Notes under the pieces: generated by a model
The model's database searches: none
What the model was told of the DNA's origin: nothing
Seen by the model: only the letters and a program-made list of their open reading frames with translations
Origin: Lachnospiraceae bacterium
GTDB lineage: Bacteria > Bacillota > Clostridia > Lachnospirales > Lachnospiraceae
DNA: 64,000 nucleotides
Reading direction: 5' to 3'
Assembly (NCBI GenBank): GCA_902363825.1
Contig: CABJBK010000002.1
Location: forward strand, 248,001 to 312,000
Shown here: positions 9,147-18,207 of the stretch, piece after piece
Layout of the letters: each line of letters opens with the position of its first letter
How positions within the stretch are numbered: the first letter of the stretch is position 1
Translations under genes and position numbers: made by a program

Positions 9147-9530
9147 CATCGCTGTTTTCAATCTGGAAAATTCCTGCGAAATGCTGTCCGTCAACGTCTG
9201 ATACTTGATTGTCTCGGAAGCGCGTTCTACTTCCTCCGTGTCAATATCCACGTTGTTACGGTCTTCCCTGTATGAATAGTTCGCATAATCTGTATAGACA
9301 GACGCATTCAGGTGATTCAGATTTAAATTTCTCACCTTCTGATCCAAAGATACGTATTTGTAATGTCCAAGTTCCTCCGCAAGGACACTGGAAAAATCAA
9401 TGTCCTGCCGTTTGTAGCCCGGTGTATCCACGTTCGCGAGATTGTTATTGATACATTCGCTTCGTGTCCAGCTGGCATCCGCCGCCTTGTCCAGAATATT
9501 GATATAACTGAACGCATCTGTATTTATCAT
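9141..9530 (-). CDS. flgB: Flagellar basal-body rod protein FlgB
   Basis: FlgB is the first rod subunit and opens the flagellar operon. The protein is 129 aa from the ATG at 9530 (MINTDAFSYI), with the rod motif NNLANVDTPGYKRQDIDFS at about 29-47 and a C-terminal amphipathic helix. The frame continues upstream, but the ATG has GGAGGT eight bases before it and the extension is not FlgB-like. A clear sigma-A promoter lies about 50 bp upstream. Confidence 0.94.
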   Translation of the reverse strand: MINTDAFSYINILDKAADASWTRSECINNNLANVDTPGYKRQDIDFSSVLAEELGHYKYVSLDQKVRNLNLNHLNASVYTDYANYSYREDRNNVDIDTEEVERASETIKYQTLTDSISQEFSRLKTAMS

Positions 9531-9573
9531 ATGTGTACCTCCAACTCCACTTGGTTTCTGCTTACCACTACTT

Positions 9574-9602
9574 ATTATAGAAGTTAATGCCAAAAAAGAC
9601 AA
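9574..9602 (-). promoter_or_regulatory. Sigma-A-type promoter of the flagellar operon
   Basis: The -35 TTGTCT (9597-9602) and -10 TATAAT (9574-9579) are separated by 17 bp. They lie between the codY terminator and flgB, oriented into flgB. Confidence 0.7.
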
Positions 9603-9672
9603 GTAGTTTTTGTCTATTTTTATACAATTCTGCATACTTTTGTCATATCGTGTACAATCTTCCGCTTCCACC

Positions 9673-9710
9673 AAAAAAGAGATTTATAGATCATTCTTTC
9701 TACAAATCTC
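9673..9710 (-). terminator. Rho-independent terminator after codY
   Basis: An 11-bp stem (GAGATTTGTAG with CTATAAATCTC, one mismatch) is followed by six T on the minus strand. It lies 20 bp after the codY stop and separates codY from the flagellar promoter. Confidence 0.8.
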
Positions 9711-9729
9711 CTTTTTCGCTCTGGCACTG

Positions 9730-10506
9730 TTATCTCTTTTCTTTTTTTATTTTTTCAAGTTCGTCAAAAACAACATCATTTATAACCTTGATATAGGTTC
9801 CTTTCATACCGGAAGACCGCGACTCGATCACCCCGGCACTCTCAAATTTACGCAATGCGTTGACAATGACCGAACGTGTGATCCCCACACGGTCAGCAAT
9901 CTTGCTGGCAACCAGGATTCCCTCGTTTCCGTTCAGTTCATCAAAAATATATGTGATTGCTTCGAGTTCGGAAAAAGATAAAGTTCCGATCGCAGAACGC
10001 ACGATCTGTACTTTTCTTGTCTCCTCCGCTTTTTCCTCGTTGACAGAGCGCATCATCTCAAGACCTACCACGGTGGTTCCATATTCACTCACAATGATAT
10101 CATCGATTCCAAAATCCTGCTCGCCCCGGTAGATAAAGAGCGTTCCAAGACGTTCTCCGGCAATGTCGATCGGTGTGATGATCGCGCGGTACGCTTTTGT
10201 ATTTTCGACAAAACCAAGCGTTTCCAGATTCACATTTTCCTTTGTGGAAAGGATCCCGAGCAGCCGGTCATTCAACGCGCCATCGATAAATCCCCCGACC
10301 TCATCCGTGATCAGTTCCGATATCTTCGGGATACTGGTGTCCGTGCTCATGCCGAGCACCTTTCCCTTTTTACTGATAACCATGACATCCGCATCCAGAA
10401 TATCCGTCATAACCCTGCATATATCATTGAATACCACTTTGGAAGAATGATTATTATGCAAAAGTTTATTGATCTTTCTTGTTTTATCCAATAATTGTAC
10501 GCTCAT
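9730..10506 (-). CDS. codY: GTP/branched-chain amino acid-sensing repressor CodY
   Basis: CodY represses amino-acid uptake, biosynthesis and often motility genes when GTP and branched-chain amino acids are abundant. The protein has 258 aa, with an N-terminal GAF sensor (start MSVQLLDKTRKINKLL) and a C-terminal winged helix (about 205-240: ASKIADRVGITRSVIVNAL, then SAGVIESRSSGMKGTY). ATG 10506 was chosen because AGGAGG lies just before it; the longer frame adds a non-family extension. It lies immediately upstream of the flagellar operon, as in Bacillus. Confidence 0.96.
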   Translation of the reverse strand: MSVQLLDKTRKINKLLHNNHSSKVVFNDICRVMTDILDADVMVISKKGKVLGMSTDTSIPKISELITDEVGGFIDGALNDRLLGILSTKENVNLETLGFVENTKAYRAIITPIDIAGERLGTLFIYRGEQDFGIDDIIVSEYGTTVVGLEMMRSVNEEKAEETRKVQIVRSAIGTLSFSELEAITYIFDELNGNEGILVASKIADRVGITRSVIVNALRKFESAGVIESRSSGMKGTYIKVINDVVFDELEKIKKEKR

Positions 10507-10584
10507 CTTCGTCCTCCTGTCCAGTCGGCAGTTCCGCTGTCTCACAGTTTAGCACGTTTGCTCTCAATATTCAATATATAGCAG

Positions 10585-10599
10585 ATTATTCTGTCAATT
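10585..10599 (-). promoter_or_regulatory. CodY-box-like 15-mer overlapping a codY -35
   Basis: AATTGACAGAATAAT matches 11 of 15 positions of the CodY box AATTTTCWGAAAATT and contains a TTGACA that could be a -35. No convincing -10 lies at the usual spacing. Autoregulation of codY is an inference. Confidence 0.35.
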
Positions 10600-12686
10600 T
10601 ATTTCTCTTTTTCGTCGGTTTTCTTTTTTTCTTCGACATAGCCGCACTGTTCATCCGCGCAGACCAGCTTGCTTCCCTTTTCTACCATATAGCCGCCGCA
10701 CTTCGGGCATTTCTTTACGGAAGGACGCTGCCATGACATGAATCCGCATTCCGGATTGTTCTCGCAGCCATAGTATTTTCTGCCTTTTTTGGTCTTCTTT
10801 AACACGACTTCTTTGCCGCAGAGCGGGCACGGTACTCCGATCTTCTCAAGATACGGCTTGGTGTTACGGCACTCCGGGAAGCCCGGGCACGCAAGGAATT
10901 TTCCATGCGGTCCGTATTTTACCACCATATTGCGGCCGCACTCCTCACAGATCACATCGGTCACTTCATCCGCGATCTGCACTTTTTCCAGATTTTTCTC
11001 CGCGATCGCAACCGCTTCCGCAAGATCCGGGTAGAAGTTGCTCACCACTGTCTTCCAGCTTACCTTTCCTTCCTCCACCATATCGAGCAGGGATTCCAGA
11101 TTTGCCGTAAAATGCTCATCCACAATGCTCGGGAACGAATCCTTCATAATGTTGTTTACCGCCTCACCGAGCTCTGTCACATACAGATTTTTATTTTCTT
11201 TTACAATATAACGTCTCGCAAGGATCGTGGTGATCGTCGGTGAGTAGGTACTCGGACGTCCGATCCCAAGTTCTTCCAGTGCTTTTACCAGTGATGCCTC
11301 TGTATAATGCGCCGGCGGCTGGGTAAAGTGCTGTTTTTCGTCAAATTCCTGGAAGGTAAGCTTTGTATCCTTGTCGATCGATTTTAAGAGCACATTGCTC
11401 TCCGCTTTTTCATCCTCATCATTGGTGTATACCGACATAAAACCATCGAATGCGATCTTGGACGCGGATACCGAAAAACGGTACTCCCCTGCCCCGATCT
11501 TTACGGAAGTCGTCTCATACACAGCCTCTTTCATGCGGCTCGCGGTAAAGCGGTTCCAGATCAGCTGATACAGACGGAACTGATCTCTGGAGAGCGATTC
11601 CTTCATTGCCTGCGGCGTTCTCGTAATGTCAGAAGGACGTATCGCCTCATGCGCGTCCTGGATCTTTGCGTTGCTCTTTTTTGCCGCAACCGTCTTTGCC
11701 ACATATTCTGCTCCGTATGTAGTTCCAATATAATCTCTTGCTGCCGCGTCCGCTTCTTCTGAGATACGGGTCGAGTCTGTTCTCAGGTAAGTGATAAGAC
11801 CGACGGTACCGGCTCCTTTTAAGTCAATTCCTTCGTAAAGCTGCTGCGCAAGGCGCATGGTCTTCTGCGTGGAAAAATTAAGTACCTTGGACGCTTCCTG
11901 CTGCAGGGTACTTGTGATAAACGGAAGCGGTGCTTTCTTCACACGCTCTCCCTTTTTCACCTCAAGCACCTGGTACTTCTCCTGCTTTAACTGATCCATG
12001 ACCGCATCCATCTGTTCTCTGGAGGAGATCGTCATCTTGCCTTTTGCGTTACCGGTAAATTTCGCCACAAGCGGCTTTTTCTCCCCTTTGATGCCGAGCA
12101 TGACATCCAGGCTCCAGTACTCTTCCGGTATGAACGCGCTGATCTCATCTTCCCTGTCACAGATGATACGAAGCGCAACGGACTGTACTCTTCCTGCGCT
12201 GAGTCCACGTTTTACCTTTGCCCATAGCAGCGGGCTGATACGGTAGCCCACCATACGGTCCAGCATTCTGCGCGCCTGCTGCGCATCCACAAGATCCATA
12301 TCGATCTCCCGCGCCTGTTTTAAGGATGCCTTCACCGCGCTCTGCGTGATCTCGTTAAAACTGATACGGTACATCTTTTTGTCTTCCAGCTTCAGCGCCT
12401 TGGACAGATGCCAGGATATCGCCTCTCCCTCGCGGTCGGGATCGGTTGCGAGGTATACTTTATCTGCTTTTTTTGCTTCCTTTCTCAGTTTTGCGAGAAT
12501 TTCGCCCTTTCCCCGGATCGTGATATATTTTGGTTCATAATCGTGTTCCACATCTATACCGAGCTGACTCTTCGGCAGATCACGAACATGTCCGTTGGAA
12601 GCCATTACTTCATAATTTTTTCCCAGAAATTTTTTTATCGTCTTTACTTTCGCAGGTGATTCCACAATCACAAGATACTTTGCCAT
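10599..12686 (-). CDS. topA: DNA topoisomerase I
   Basis: This type IA topoisomerase relaxes negative supercoils. The 695-aa protein has an N-terminal Toprim domain (YLVIVESPAKVKTIKKF, then ATDPDREGEAISWHL), the active-site tyrosine region at about 300 (GLITYLRTDSTRIS) and three C-terminal zinc ribbons (CEECGRNM..., CPLCGKEV..., CPKCGGYM...CADEQCG). The length and domains are standard. It lies 25 nt downstream of dprA and 92 nt upstream of codY. Confidence 0.97.
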   Translation of the reverse strand: MAKYLVIVESPAKVKTIKKFLGKNYEVMASNGHVRDLPKSQLGIDVEHDYEPKYITIRGKGEILAKLRKEAKKADKVYLATDPDREGEAISWHLSKALKLEDKKMYRISFNEITQSAVKASLKQAREIDMDLVDAQQARRMLDRMVGYRISPLLWAKVKRGLSAGRVQSVALRIICDREDEISAFIPEEYWSLDVMLGIKGEKKPLVAKFTGNAKGKMTISSREQMDAVMDQLKQEKYQVLEVKKGERVKKAPLPFITSTLQQEASKVLNFSTQKTMRLAQQLYEGIDLKGAGTVGLITYLRTDSTRISEEADAAARDYIGTTYGAEYVAKTVAAKKSNAKIQDAHEAIRPSDITRTPQAMKESLSRDQFRLYQLIWNRFTASRMKEAVYETTSVKIGAGEYRFSVSASKIAFDGFMSVYTNDEDEKAESNVLLKSIDKDTKLTFQEFDEKQHFTQPPAHYTEASLVKALEELGIGRPSTYSPTITTILARRYIVKENKNLYVTELGEAVNNIMKDSFPSIVDEHFTANLESLLDMVEEGKVSWKTVVSNFYPDLAEAVAIAEKNLEKVQIADEVTDVICEECGRNMVVKYGPHGKFLACPGFPECRNTKPYLEKIGVPCPLCGKEVVLKKTKKGRKYYGCENNPECGFMSWQRPSVKKCPKCGGYMVEKGSKLVCADEQCGYVEEKKKTDEKEK

Positions 12687-12711
12687 TTTTTTACTCCTTC
12701 ACAGCTCTTTT

Positions 12712-13797
12712 TCAAGAACGGACATAATAATTTTTAAAAACTTCCTTTATTTTCCCTTTCTGCTGCAGCCCGATCAAAGCCCCGCTGACCTCAGAAAGCA
12801 TCATCCCTGTTCTTTTCATAATCTCATCCAAACTCCTCGGTTCGAAATCTAGACCACTATACACCACCATCTCCGGTTTTTCAAGTAAATTTTTCTTAAA
12901 GTTTTCGACTTTTCTCCTGCTTTTCGCTTCGATCTGAAGATCTTTTAAGAAATCTTCCACCGACAAAACAAGCCCTGCACCCTGCTTGATCAGACGGTTG
13001 CATCCGCCCGAAAGACGGTCTGTCACTCTGCCCGGAAGCGCGTAAACATCCTTGCCCTGTTCCATTGCAAAATCCGCCGTGATCAAGGAGCCGCTCCGCT
13101 CCCTTGCCTCGATCACAACCACAATGTCACTCATTCCGCTGAGGATCCGGTTCCTTGCGGGAAAAAACGCGCCAAACGGCGGCGTTCCCGGCGCATATTC
13201 CGAGATGAGCCCGCCCGCATTTTGTATCTCTTCATACAGCCCTGCGTTTTCCGGCGGATAGCACACATCCACACCGCAGCCAAGTACCGCATAAGTCTCT
13301 CCGCCTGTGCGCAGTGCGCCCGCATGTCCCGCAGAATCCACGCCTCTTGCCATTCCGCTTAAAATGATAACGCCCTCTGCCGCCAGAGCCTCCGCGATCT
13401 CACCCGCAAATGCCCTGCCGTATTCCGAACAGCATCTCGCCCCTACAATCGCCACAGAAAGCACATTTTCCACCGGGAGCCGCCCTTTTACATAGAGAGC
13501 GTCCGGCGCGCCCTCGATATTTCCAAGGCGTGCCGGAAATATTTTTTCTTCCTTTGTAATAAAGTCCACCCCTGCGCTTTTTAATTTCTCATAAGAAAGC
13601 TTCAGATCATAAGTATTTCGATCCGCTGCGATCCGCTTTACATCCTGTTTCATCAGAAACGGGATCTCAAGCAGTTCCTCTTCTCTCATTTCAAAAATGT
13701 CTTTGGCGCTCCTTCCGTCCGCAAGCAGTATGCTCCGTTTCTGCACTCCGATGCCCGGAAGCCGGTTCAGCCAGTAATCGTACCTTTTATCCGTCAT
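12712..13797 (-). CDS. dprA: DNA-processing protein DprA
   Basis: DprA protects incoming single-stranded DNA and loads RecA during transformation. The 361-aa protein has an N-terminal SAM-like helical region, the Rossmann-like core at about 110-290 (VAIVGARCCSEYGR, GMARGVDSAGHAGAL, FPARNRILSGMS, EARERSGSLITADFA), and a C-terminal winged-helix DML1-like domain. It sits between comM and topA, matching the smf-topA order of Bacillus. Confidence 0.95.
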   Translation of the reverse strand: MTDKRYDYWLNRLPGIGVQKRSILLADGRSAKDIFEMREEELLEIPFLMKQDVKRIAADRNTYDLKLSYEKLKSAGVDFITKEEKIFPARLGNIEGAPDALYVKGRLPVENVLSVAIVGARCCSEYGRAFAGEIAEALAAEGVIILSGMARGVDSAGHAGALRTGGETYAVLGCGVDVCYPPENAGLYEEIQNAGGLISEYAPGTPPFGAFFPARNRILSGMSDIVVVIEARERSGSLITADFAMEQGKDVYALPGRVTDRLSGGCNRLIKQGAGLVLSVEDFLKDLQIEAKSRRKVENFKKNLLEKPEMVVYSGLDFEPRSLDEIMKRTGMMLSEVSGALIGLQQKGKIKEVFKNYYVRS

Positions 13798-13811
13798 TTT
13801 ATTTCCCCCTT

Positions 13812-15350
13812 TTATGCCTGCTCCCAGAATTTCGGCTCCGGATTCCGATAGCAGACCGCTTCATTCAGATGCCGCAGCTCAACTTCCTTACTTTCCTCCA
13901 GATCCGCTATGGTGCGTGCCACTTTTAGCAGCTTATGATATGCCCTTGCGCTCAGATCCAGGCTCGTATAGATCTGCTTTAAGTACTGCTTCTTTTTCCT
14001 ATCCAGCATGCAGTACGCTTCCAGCTGCCCCGCCGGTATCTCACTGTTATGCAAAAATCCGCCTTCCCGGTAACGTTCTCTTTGTATCTGCCATGCCGCT
14101 TCCACACGTTTTCGTATATTTTCGGAGCACTCCTCTTTTTTCCCTGCTCCGGTCACTTCCTCATAGGATAATCTCGTTACCCAGACGCACAGATCCATAC
14201 GGTCGATCAGCGGTTTGCTGACACGTCCGAGATAGCGTGCAATCTCCCGCCGGCTGCAGGAACACTTCTGCCTGTCCGGATAATTTCCACAGGCGCACGG
14301 ATTCATCGCGGCAACCAGCATAAAATCCGCCGGATACCGATAGTTTCCTCCCGTCCGTACGAGCTGCACCTGTCTTTCTTCCATTGGCTGGCGCAGCGCT
14401 TCTAATGCCTCTTTTCGAAATTCGGTCAGTTCGTCCAAAAACAGCACCCCATGATGCGCAAGACTGATCTCTCCCGGCTTCGGGATGCGCCCGCCACCGG
14501 AAAGTCCCTGTGGCGTCACCGTATGGTGCGGCGCGCGAAACGGGCGTATATCCAAAAGATCTCCCCGCTCCTCAAACAGCCCGCAGACACTGTATATTTT
14601 TGACAGCTCGATCTGCTCCTTCCTGCTCATCGGCGGCAGGATCGACGGGATCCGCTTTGCCGCCATGGTTTTTCCGGTTCCCGGAGGCCCGACCATCAGA
14701 AGATTATGCATGCCCGCCACTGCCACCTCACAGGCCCGCTTTAGCATTCCCTGTCCATGGAGCTCCGCAAAATCCGGCTGTTCCGCTTTGAACGCGCATT
14801 TCCCGCTTTCCTCCGTTTTCTTTTCGGCATCTTCCGTTTTCTTTGTTTTAAAATAGGAAATAACAGAAAAAAGACTGCTCACCGGTATGATCTCAATTCC
14901 CGGTACCACACACGCCTCCCTGTAATTTCCCGCCGGAACCATGCATTTTAAAAATCCGCGTTCCGCCGCGCCGAATATTGCGGGCAGGATCCCCCGCACC
15001 GGCTGTACCTGTCCGTTTAAACCAATTTCCCCGACCACAAGGATGTCCGCCATATTCTCTTTTGGAACGATCTCAAGCGCCGCCATCAGCGCTACTGTGA
15101 TCGGAAGATCAAAGGCTGATCCGGATTTCCGGACGCCCGCCGGCGAAAGATTTACCGTGATACGCTTTGCCGGCAGTAGATATCCGGCATTTCGCAGTGC
15201 CGTGCGCACACGCTCCTTGGCCTCCTTGACTTCCGCGCCAAGAAAACCAACCATTTCAAAATAAGGCATCCCGTTACTCACGTCCGCCTCAACCTGCACC
15301 GGGATACTGTCGATCCCATGCACGATCGCTGTAGATACAATACTGTACAA
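13812..15350 (-). CDS. comM: YifB/ComM-family Mg-chelatase-like AAA+ ATPase
   Basis: This family includes ComM, a hexameric helicase that promotes branch migration in natural transformation. The 512-aa protein has an N-terminal Lon-protease-like domain (MPYFEMVGFLGAEVKEAKERV), Walker A at about 218-225 (GPPGTGKT), Walker B (GVLFLDELTEF), the GxPFRAPHHT-type motif (FRAPHHTVTPQGLSGGG), a four-Cys stretch (NPCACGNYPDRQKCSC) and the C-terminal Mg_chelatase_C domain. The start is a TTG with AGGAGGAG just before it; no better ATG exists. It lies 14 nt upstream of dprA. Confidence 0.93.
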   Translation of the reverse strand: MYSIVSTAIVHGIDSIPVQVEADVSNGMPYFEMVGFLGAEVKEAKERVRTALRNAGYLLPAKRITVNLSPAGVRKSGSAFDLPITVALMAALEIVPKENMADILVVGEIGLNGQVQPVRGILPAIFGAAERGFLKCMVPAGNYREACVVPGIEIIPVSSLFSVISYFKTKKTEDAEKKTEESGKCAFKAEQPDFAELHGQGMLKRACEVAVAGMHNLLMVGPPGTGKTMAAKRIPSILPPMSRKEQIELSKIYSVCGLFEERGDLLDIRPFRAPHHTVTPQGLSGGGRIPKPGEISLAHHGVLFLDELTEFRKEALEALRQPMEERQVQLVRTGGNYRYPADFMLVAAMNPCACGNYPDRQKCSCSRREIARYLGRVSKPLIDRMDLCVWVTRLSYEEVTGAGKKEECSENIRKRVEAAWQIQRERYREGGFLHNSEIPAGQLEAYCMLDRKKKQYLKQIYTSLDLSARAYHKLLKVARTIADLEESKEVELRHLNEAVCYRNPEPKFWEQA

Positions 15351-15445
15351 TCTACTCCTCCTTTTTGATTTTGTTTTTTGTTTGAATTCTGCTGCCGATC
15401 CGGCTTCTGACTCTGATCAGATGACAGTCTCTCTGTCATAAAGAT

Positions 15446-15485
15446 AAAAAAGATGGAATCATCATAACATGATTTCCATCTTTTT
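15446..15485 (-). terminator. Terminator downstream of sigK
   Basis: A 16-bp stem (AAAAAGATGGAAATCAT with ATGATTCCATCTTTTT, one bulge) with a 6-base loop ends in a T run on the minus strand, 10 bp after the sigK stop. It isolates sigK from comM. Confidence 0.8.
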
Positions 15486-15494
15486 CAAATAGTT

Positions 15495-16121
15495 TTATTC
15501 CTCATTTAAGCTTTTTTTTAGTTTTTCCAGCGCATGCTTCTCGATCCGGCTGACATAGGATCTGGAAATGCCGATCCGGTTTGCGATCTCACGCTGCGTC
15601 TGCACCTTTTTGTTATACAGTCCATAACGCAGGATAATGATCTCTTTTTCCCGTTCGTTCAGTACCTCCGGCAGTTTCCGGTAAATCTTTTCCACATTCT
15701 TATGCAGTTCGATCTTTTCAAGGATATCCGGCTCATCACTCTCGACAATATCCAAAAGCGAGATCTGATTTCCCTCTTTATCCGTTCCGATCGGCTCATA
15801 GAGTGAGATTTCGCGCGACACCTTTCGTTTCGCGCGAAGATACATTAACAGTTCATTGTCGATACAGCGCGCCGCATAGGTTGCAAGACGGCTCCCTCTT
15901 TCCGCGTCAAACGTGGTCACCGCCTTGATCAGCCCGATCGTCCCGATGGATATAAGGTCCTCCGGATCTTCTCCGGTATTCTGATACTTTTTCGACACAT
16001 GAGCGACCAGCCGCATATTCCGTTCGATCAGCGTATTTTTCGCCTCAAGGCTGCCTTCTTTCATTTTGCTCAGACATTCCGCTTCTTCTTTCGCATTCAA
16101 TGGAGATAAAAAAGTTTTCAA
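15495..16121 (-). CDS. sigK: Sporulation sigma factor SigK, uninterrupted and without pro-sequence
   Basis: Sigma-K drives late mother-cell genes for coat, cortex and lysis. The protein is about 208 aa. Region 2 holds ARCIDNELLMYLRA and the family marker ENTGEDPEDLISIGTIGLIK-like stretch; region 4 holds EREKEIIILRYGL and TQREIANRIGISRSYVSRIEK. The chosen start is the TTG at 16121, seven bases after GAGGTG; a GTG at 16130 is possible. An in-frame stop five codons above that GTG shows that the inhibitory pro-sequence of Bacillus pro-sigma-K is absent. No skin-type element interrupts the gene. Confidence 0.93.
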   Translation of the reverse strand: MKTFLSPLNAKEEAECLSKMKEGSLEAKNTLIERNMRLVAHVSKKYQNTGEDPEDLISIGTIGLIKAVTTFDAERGSRLATYAARCIDNELLMYLRAKRKVSREISLYEPIGTDKEGNQISLLDIVESDEPDILEKIELHKNVEKIYRKLPEVLNEREKEIIILRYGLYNKKVQTQREIANRIGISRSYVSRIEKHALEKLKKSLNEE

Positions 16122-16149
16122 AAAAAGCACCTCAAAGCTGATTTACTAC

Positions 16150-16177
16150 ATTTTATGAAATTGAAACGATAAAGTGC
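16150..16177 (-). promoter_or_regulatory. Sigma-E-like promoter of sigK
   Basis: The -10 CATAAAAT (16150-16157) matches 7 of 8 positions of the sigma-E consensus CATACANT. GCACTTT (16171-16177) lies 13 bp upstream and matches 5 of 7 of GCATATT. Sigma-E control of sigK is the known arrangement in spore formers; the assignment here is an inference from motif matches. Confidence 0.5.
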
Positions 16178-16245
16178 CTTTCCCTATTTTATTTTGCCCG
16201 TCCGCAGGTTATAATAACAGCAATAACACCACCAGGAGGCATTGG

Positions 16246-17151
16246 ATGAACCGGACACTTTCCTATCAGATCACGGCAGAGGATAACAACAAAACAGTCG
16301 CCACGTTTCTAAAAGAACAGGGGTTTTCGCGTCATATCCTGATCGATCTGAAAAAAACGAAAAACAGTATCCTGCGCGACGGGATCTGGCTTTATTTTCA
16401 GGACATCTTACATACCGGGGACACCATTTTGGTATCTTTAACTGAAAATACCGGCTCCGACGGCATTCTCCCCGTGGATCTTCCGCTTACAATCCTCTAC
16501 GAGGACGAAGATATCCTTGTCGTAAACAAGCCCTCCGGCATGCCGACGCATCCGTCTATGGACAATTATGACAACACACTCGCAAACGCGGTTCTCATGT
16601 ATTACCAAAAACAGGGCATTCCTTTTACATTCCGCTGTCTCAACCGTCTCGACCGGGACACGACCGGGCTTACGGTCATTGCAAAAAACGCGCTCAGCAG
16701 TGCGCTTCTTTCTTCCGCGATCCGCACACGCCAGATCCACCGGAGTTATCTCGCCATTGTTTCCGGCATCACTCCGGAATCCGGCACGATCGACGCTCCG
16801 ATTGCGCGCAAAGACAGTTCCGTGATCGAAAGAGAAGTAAATTTTTCATCCGGGGAGCGTGCGGTCACGCATTTTCGGCGGCTTGCGGAAAGAAACGGGC
16901 TTTCCCTCGTTTTGCTTACGTTAGAGACCGGACGCACACATCAGATCCGTGTCCATATGAAATACATCGGGCATCCACTGATCGGAGATTTTCTCTATCA
17001 CCCTGATTTCCGCCAGATCGACCGTCAGGCACTGCATGCAGCCCGGCTTTCTTTCCTTCATCCAATCAAAAAGGAGCCGCTTGTTTTTACGGCTCCTCTT
17101 CCCCCTGATATGCAGGCACTCTTTCCTGGTGTAAAATTTCCAGCGGACTAA
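16246..17151 (+). CDS. RluA-family 23S rRNA pseudouridine synthase
   Basis: This enzyme converts uridine to pseudouridine in structured RNA, most likely 23S rRNA. The 301-aa protein has an N-terminal S4-like segment, the entry motif LVVNKPSGMPTHPS, the catalytic loop RLDRDTTGL (Asp nucleophile; Asn replaces the usual His before it) and the ETGRTHQIRVHM motif. The start at ATG 16246 has AGGAGG upstream. It is divergent from sigK and overlaps the end of trpS by 4 bp, tail to tail. The exact target (RluC/RluD-like) cannot be set from sequence alone. Confidence 0.9.
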   Translation: MNRTLSYQITAEDNNKTVATFLKEQGFSRHILIDLKKTKNSILRDGIWLYFQDILHTGDTILVSLTENTGSDGILPVDLPLTILYEDEDILVVNKPSGMPTHPSMDNYDNTLANAVLMYYQKQGIPFTFRCLNRLDRDTTGLTVIAKNALSSALLSSAIRTRQIHRSYLAIVSGITPESGTIDAPIARKDSSVIEREVNFSSGERAVTHFRRLAERNGLSLVLLTLETGRTHQIRVHMKYIGHPLIGDFLYHPDFRQIDRQALHAARLSFLHPIKKEPLVFTAPLPPDMQALFPGVKFPAD

Positions 17152-18152
17152 CGGATCCTTTCTGTCAGTCCGATCTTTTTTTGTACCTTGCGCAGTGTCT
17201 TATTCGCGAAATAACTTGCCTTCTCGTCGTTTTCCTTAATGCAGGACTCGATATAAGCCTTATCCGCGATCAGCTGTTTATAACGCTCCTGAAGCGGTCT
17301 TAACTCATCCGCAACGGCCTCTCCTACTGCAAGTTTGAAATCTCCATATCCTTTTCCGTCAAATTCTCTTTCGATCTCTTCCATGGTCTTTCCGGTCACA
17401 CAGCCATAGATGCTCATCAGATTGCTGACGCCCGGTTTTTCTTCCGAATAACGGACTTCACTGCCGGAATCTGTCACCGCGCGCTTGAATTTGCGGATGA
17501 TCGTATCGGTATCATCGAGAAGCCGGATGGTCGCATTGACATTTTCATCTGATTTGGACATTTTCTTTTCCGGCTCCTGAAGGCTCATGATCTTTGCGCC
17601 GGCCTTCGGGATATATGCCTCCGGTATGGTAAATACTTCTCCGTAGATATTGTTGAAACGTTCCGCAATATCCCTGCAGATCTCAAGATGCTGCTTCTGA
17701 TCCACGCCAACCGGAACCAGGTCTGTCTGATACAGCAAAATATCCGCTGCCATAAGAACCGGATATGTGTAGAGTCCCGCATTGATATTATCCGCGTGTT
17801 TTGCGGCTTTATCCTTAAACTGGGTCATGCGGTTCAGCTCACCCATATAGGTAAAGCAGTCCAGGATCCAGCCGAGTTCCGCGTGTGCGGAGACATGTGA
17901 CTGGTAATAGAGGCAGTTCTTTTTCGGATCCAGCCCCGCCGCTACATAAAGCGCATACAGATTTCTCGCATTTTTCCGAAACTCCGCCGGTTCCTGACGT
18001 ACGGTCAGGGAATGCAGATCCATAACGCCGTAAAAGCACTCATATTCCTGATCCCAGTTCAGCCAGTTCTTTAAAGCCCCCAGATAATTTCCAAGTGTCA
18101 GTGTTCCTGTCGCCTGCATACCGCTGTACAGGATCTTTTTGTCTTTTACCAT
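17148..18152 (-). CDS. trpS: Tryptophanyl-tRNA synthetase
   Basis: This class I synthetase charges tRNA-Trp. The 334-aa protein has the HIGH-equivalent TGTLTLGNYLGAL at about 14-26, the Trp-binding PVGVDQKQHLEICRDIA segment, and the KMSKSDEN signature at about 197-204. It has standard length. The gene converges with the pseudouridine synthase gene (4-bp overlap). No T-box leader is seen in the short upstream gap. Confidence 0.96.
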   Translation of the reverse strand: MVKDKKILYSGMQATGTLTLGNYLGALKNWLNWDQEYECFYGVMDLHSLTVRQEPAEFRKNARNLYALYVAAGLDPKKNCLYYQSHVSAHAELGWILDCFTYMGELNRMTQFKDKAAKHADNINAGLYTYPVLMAADILLYQTDLVPVGVDQKQHLEICRDIAERFNNIYGEVFTIPEAYIPKAGAKIMSLQEPEKKMSKSDENVNATIRLLDDTDTIIRKFKRAVTDSGSEVRYSEEKPGVSNLMSIYGCVTGKTMEEIEREFDGKGYGDFKLAVGEAVADELRPLQERYKQLIADKAYIESCIKENDEKASYFANKTLRKVQKKIGLTERIR

Positions 18153-18207
18153 ATCTCGTTCCTTCTTTCTGTCTTTCCTTTATTTATAGTTTTTATTCTG
18201 ATTTCTG

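Noticed and set aside
15495..16121. A skin-type element inside sigK
   Set aside because: The sigK frame is continuous with all sigma regions present.
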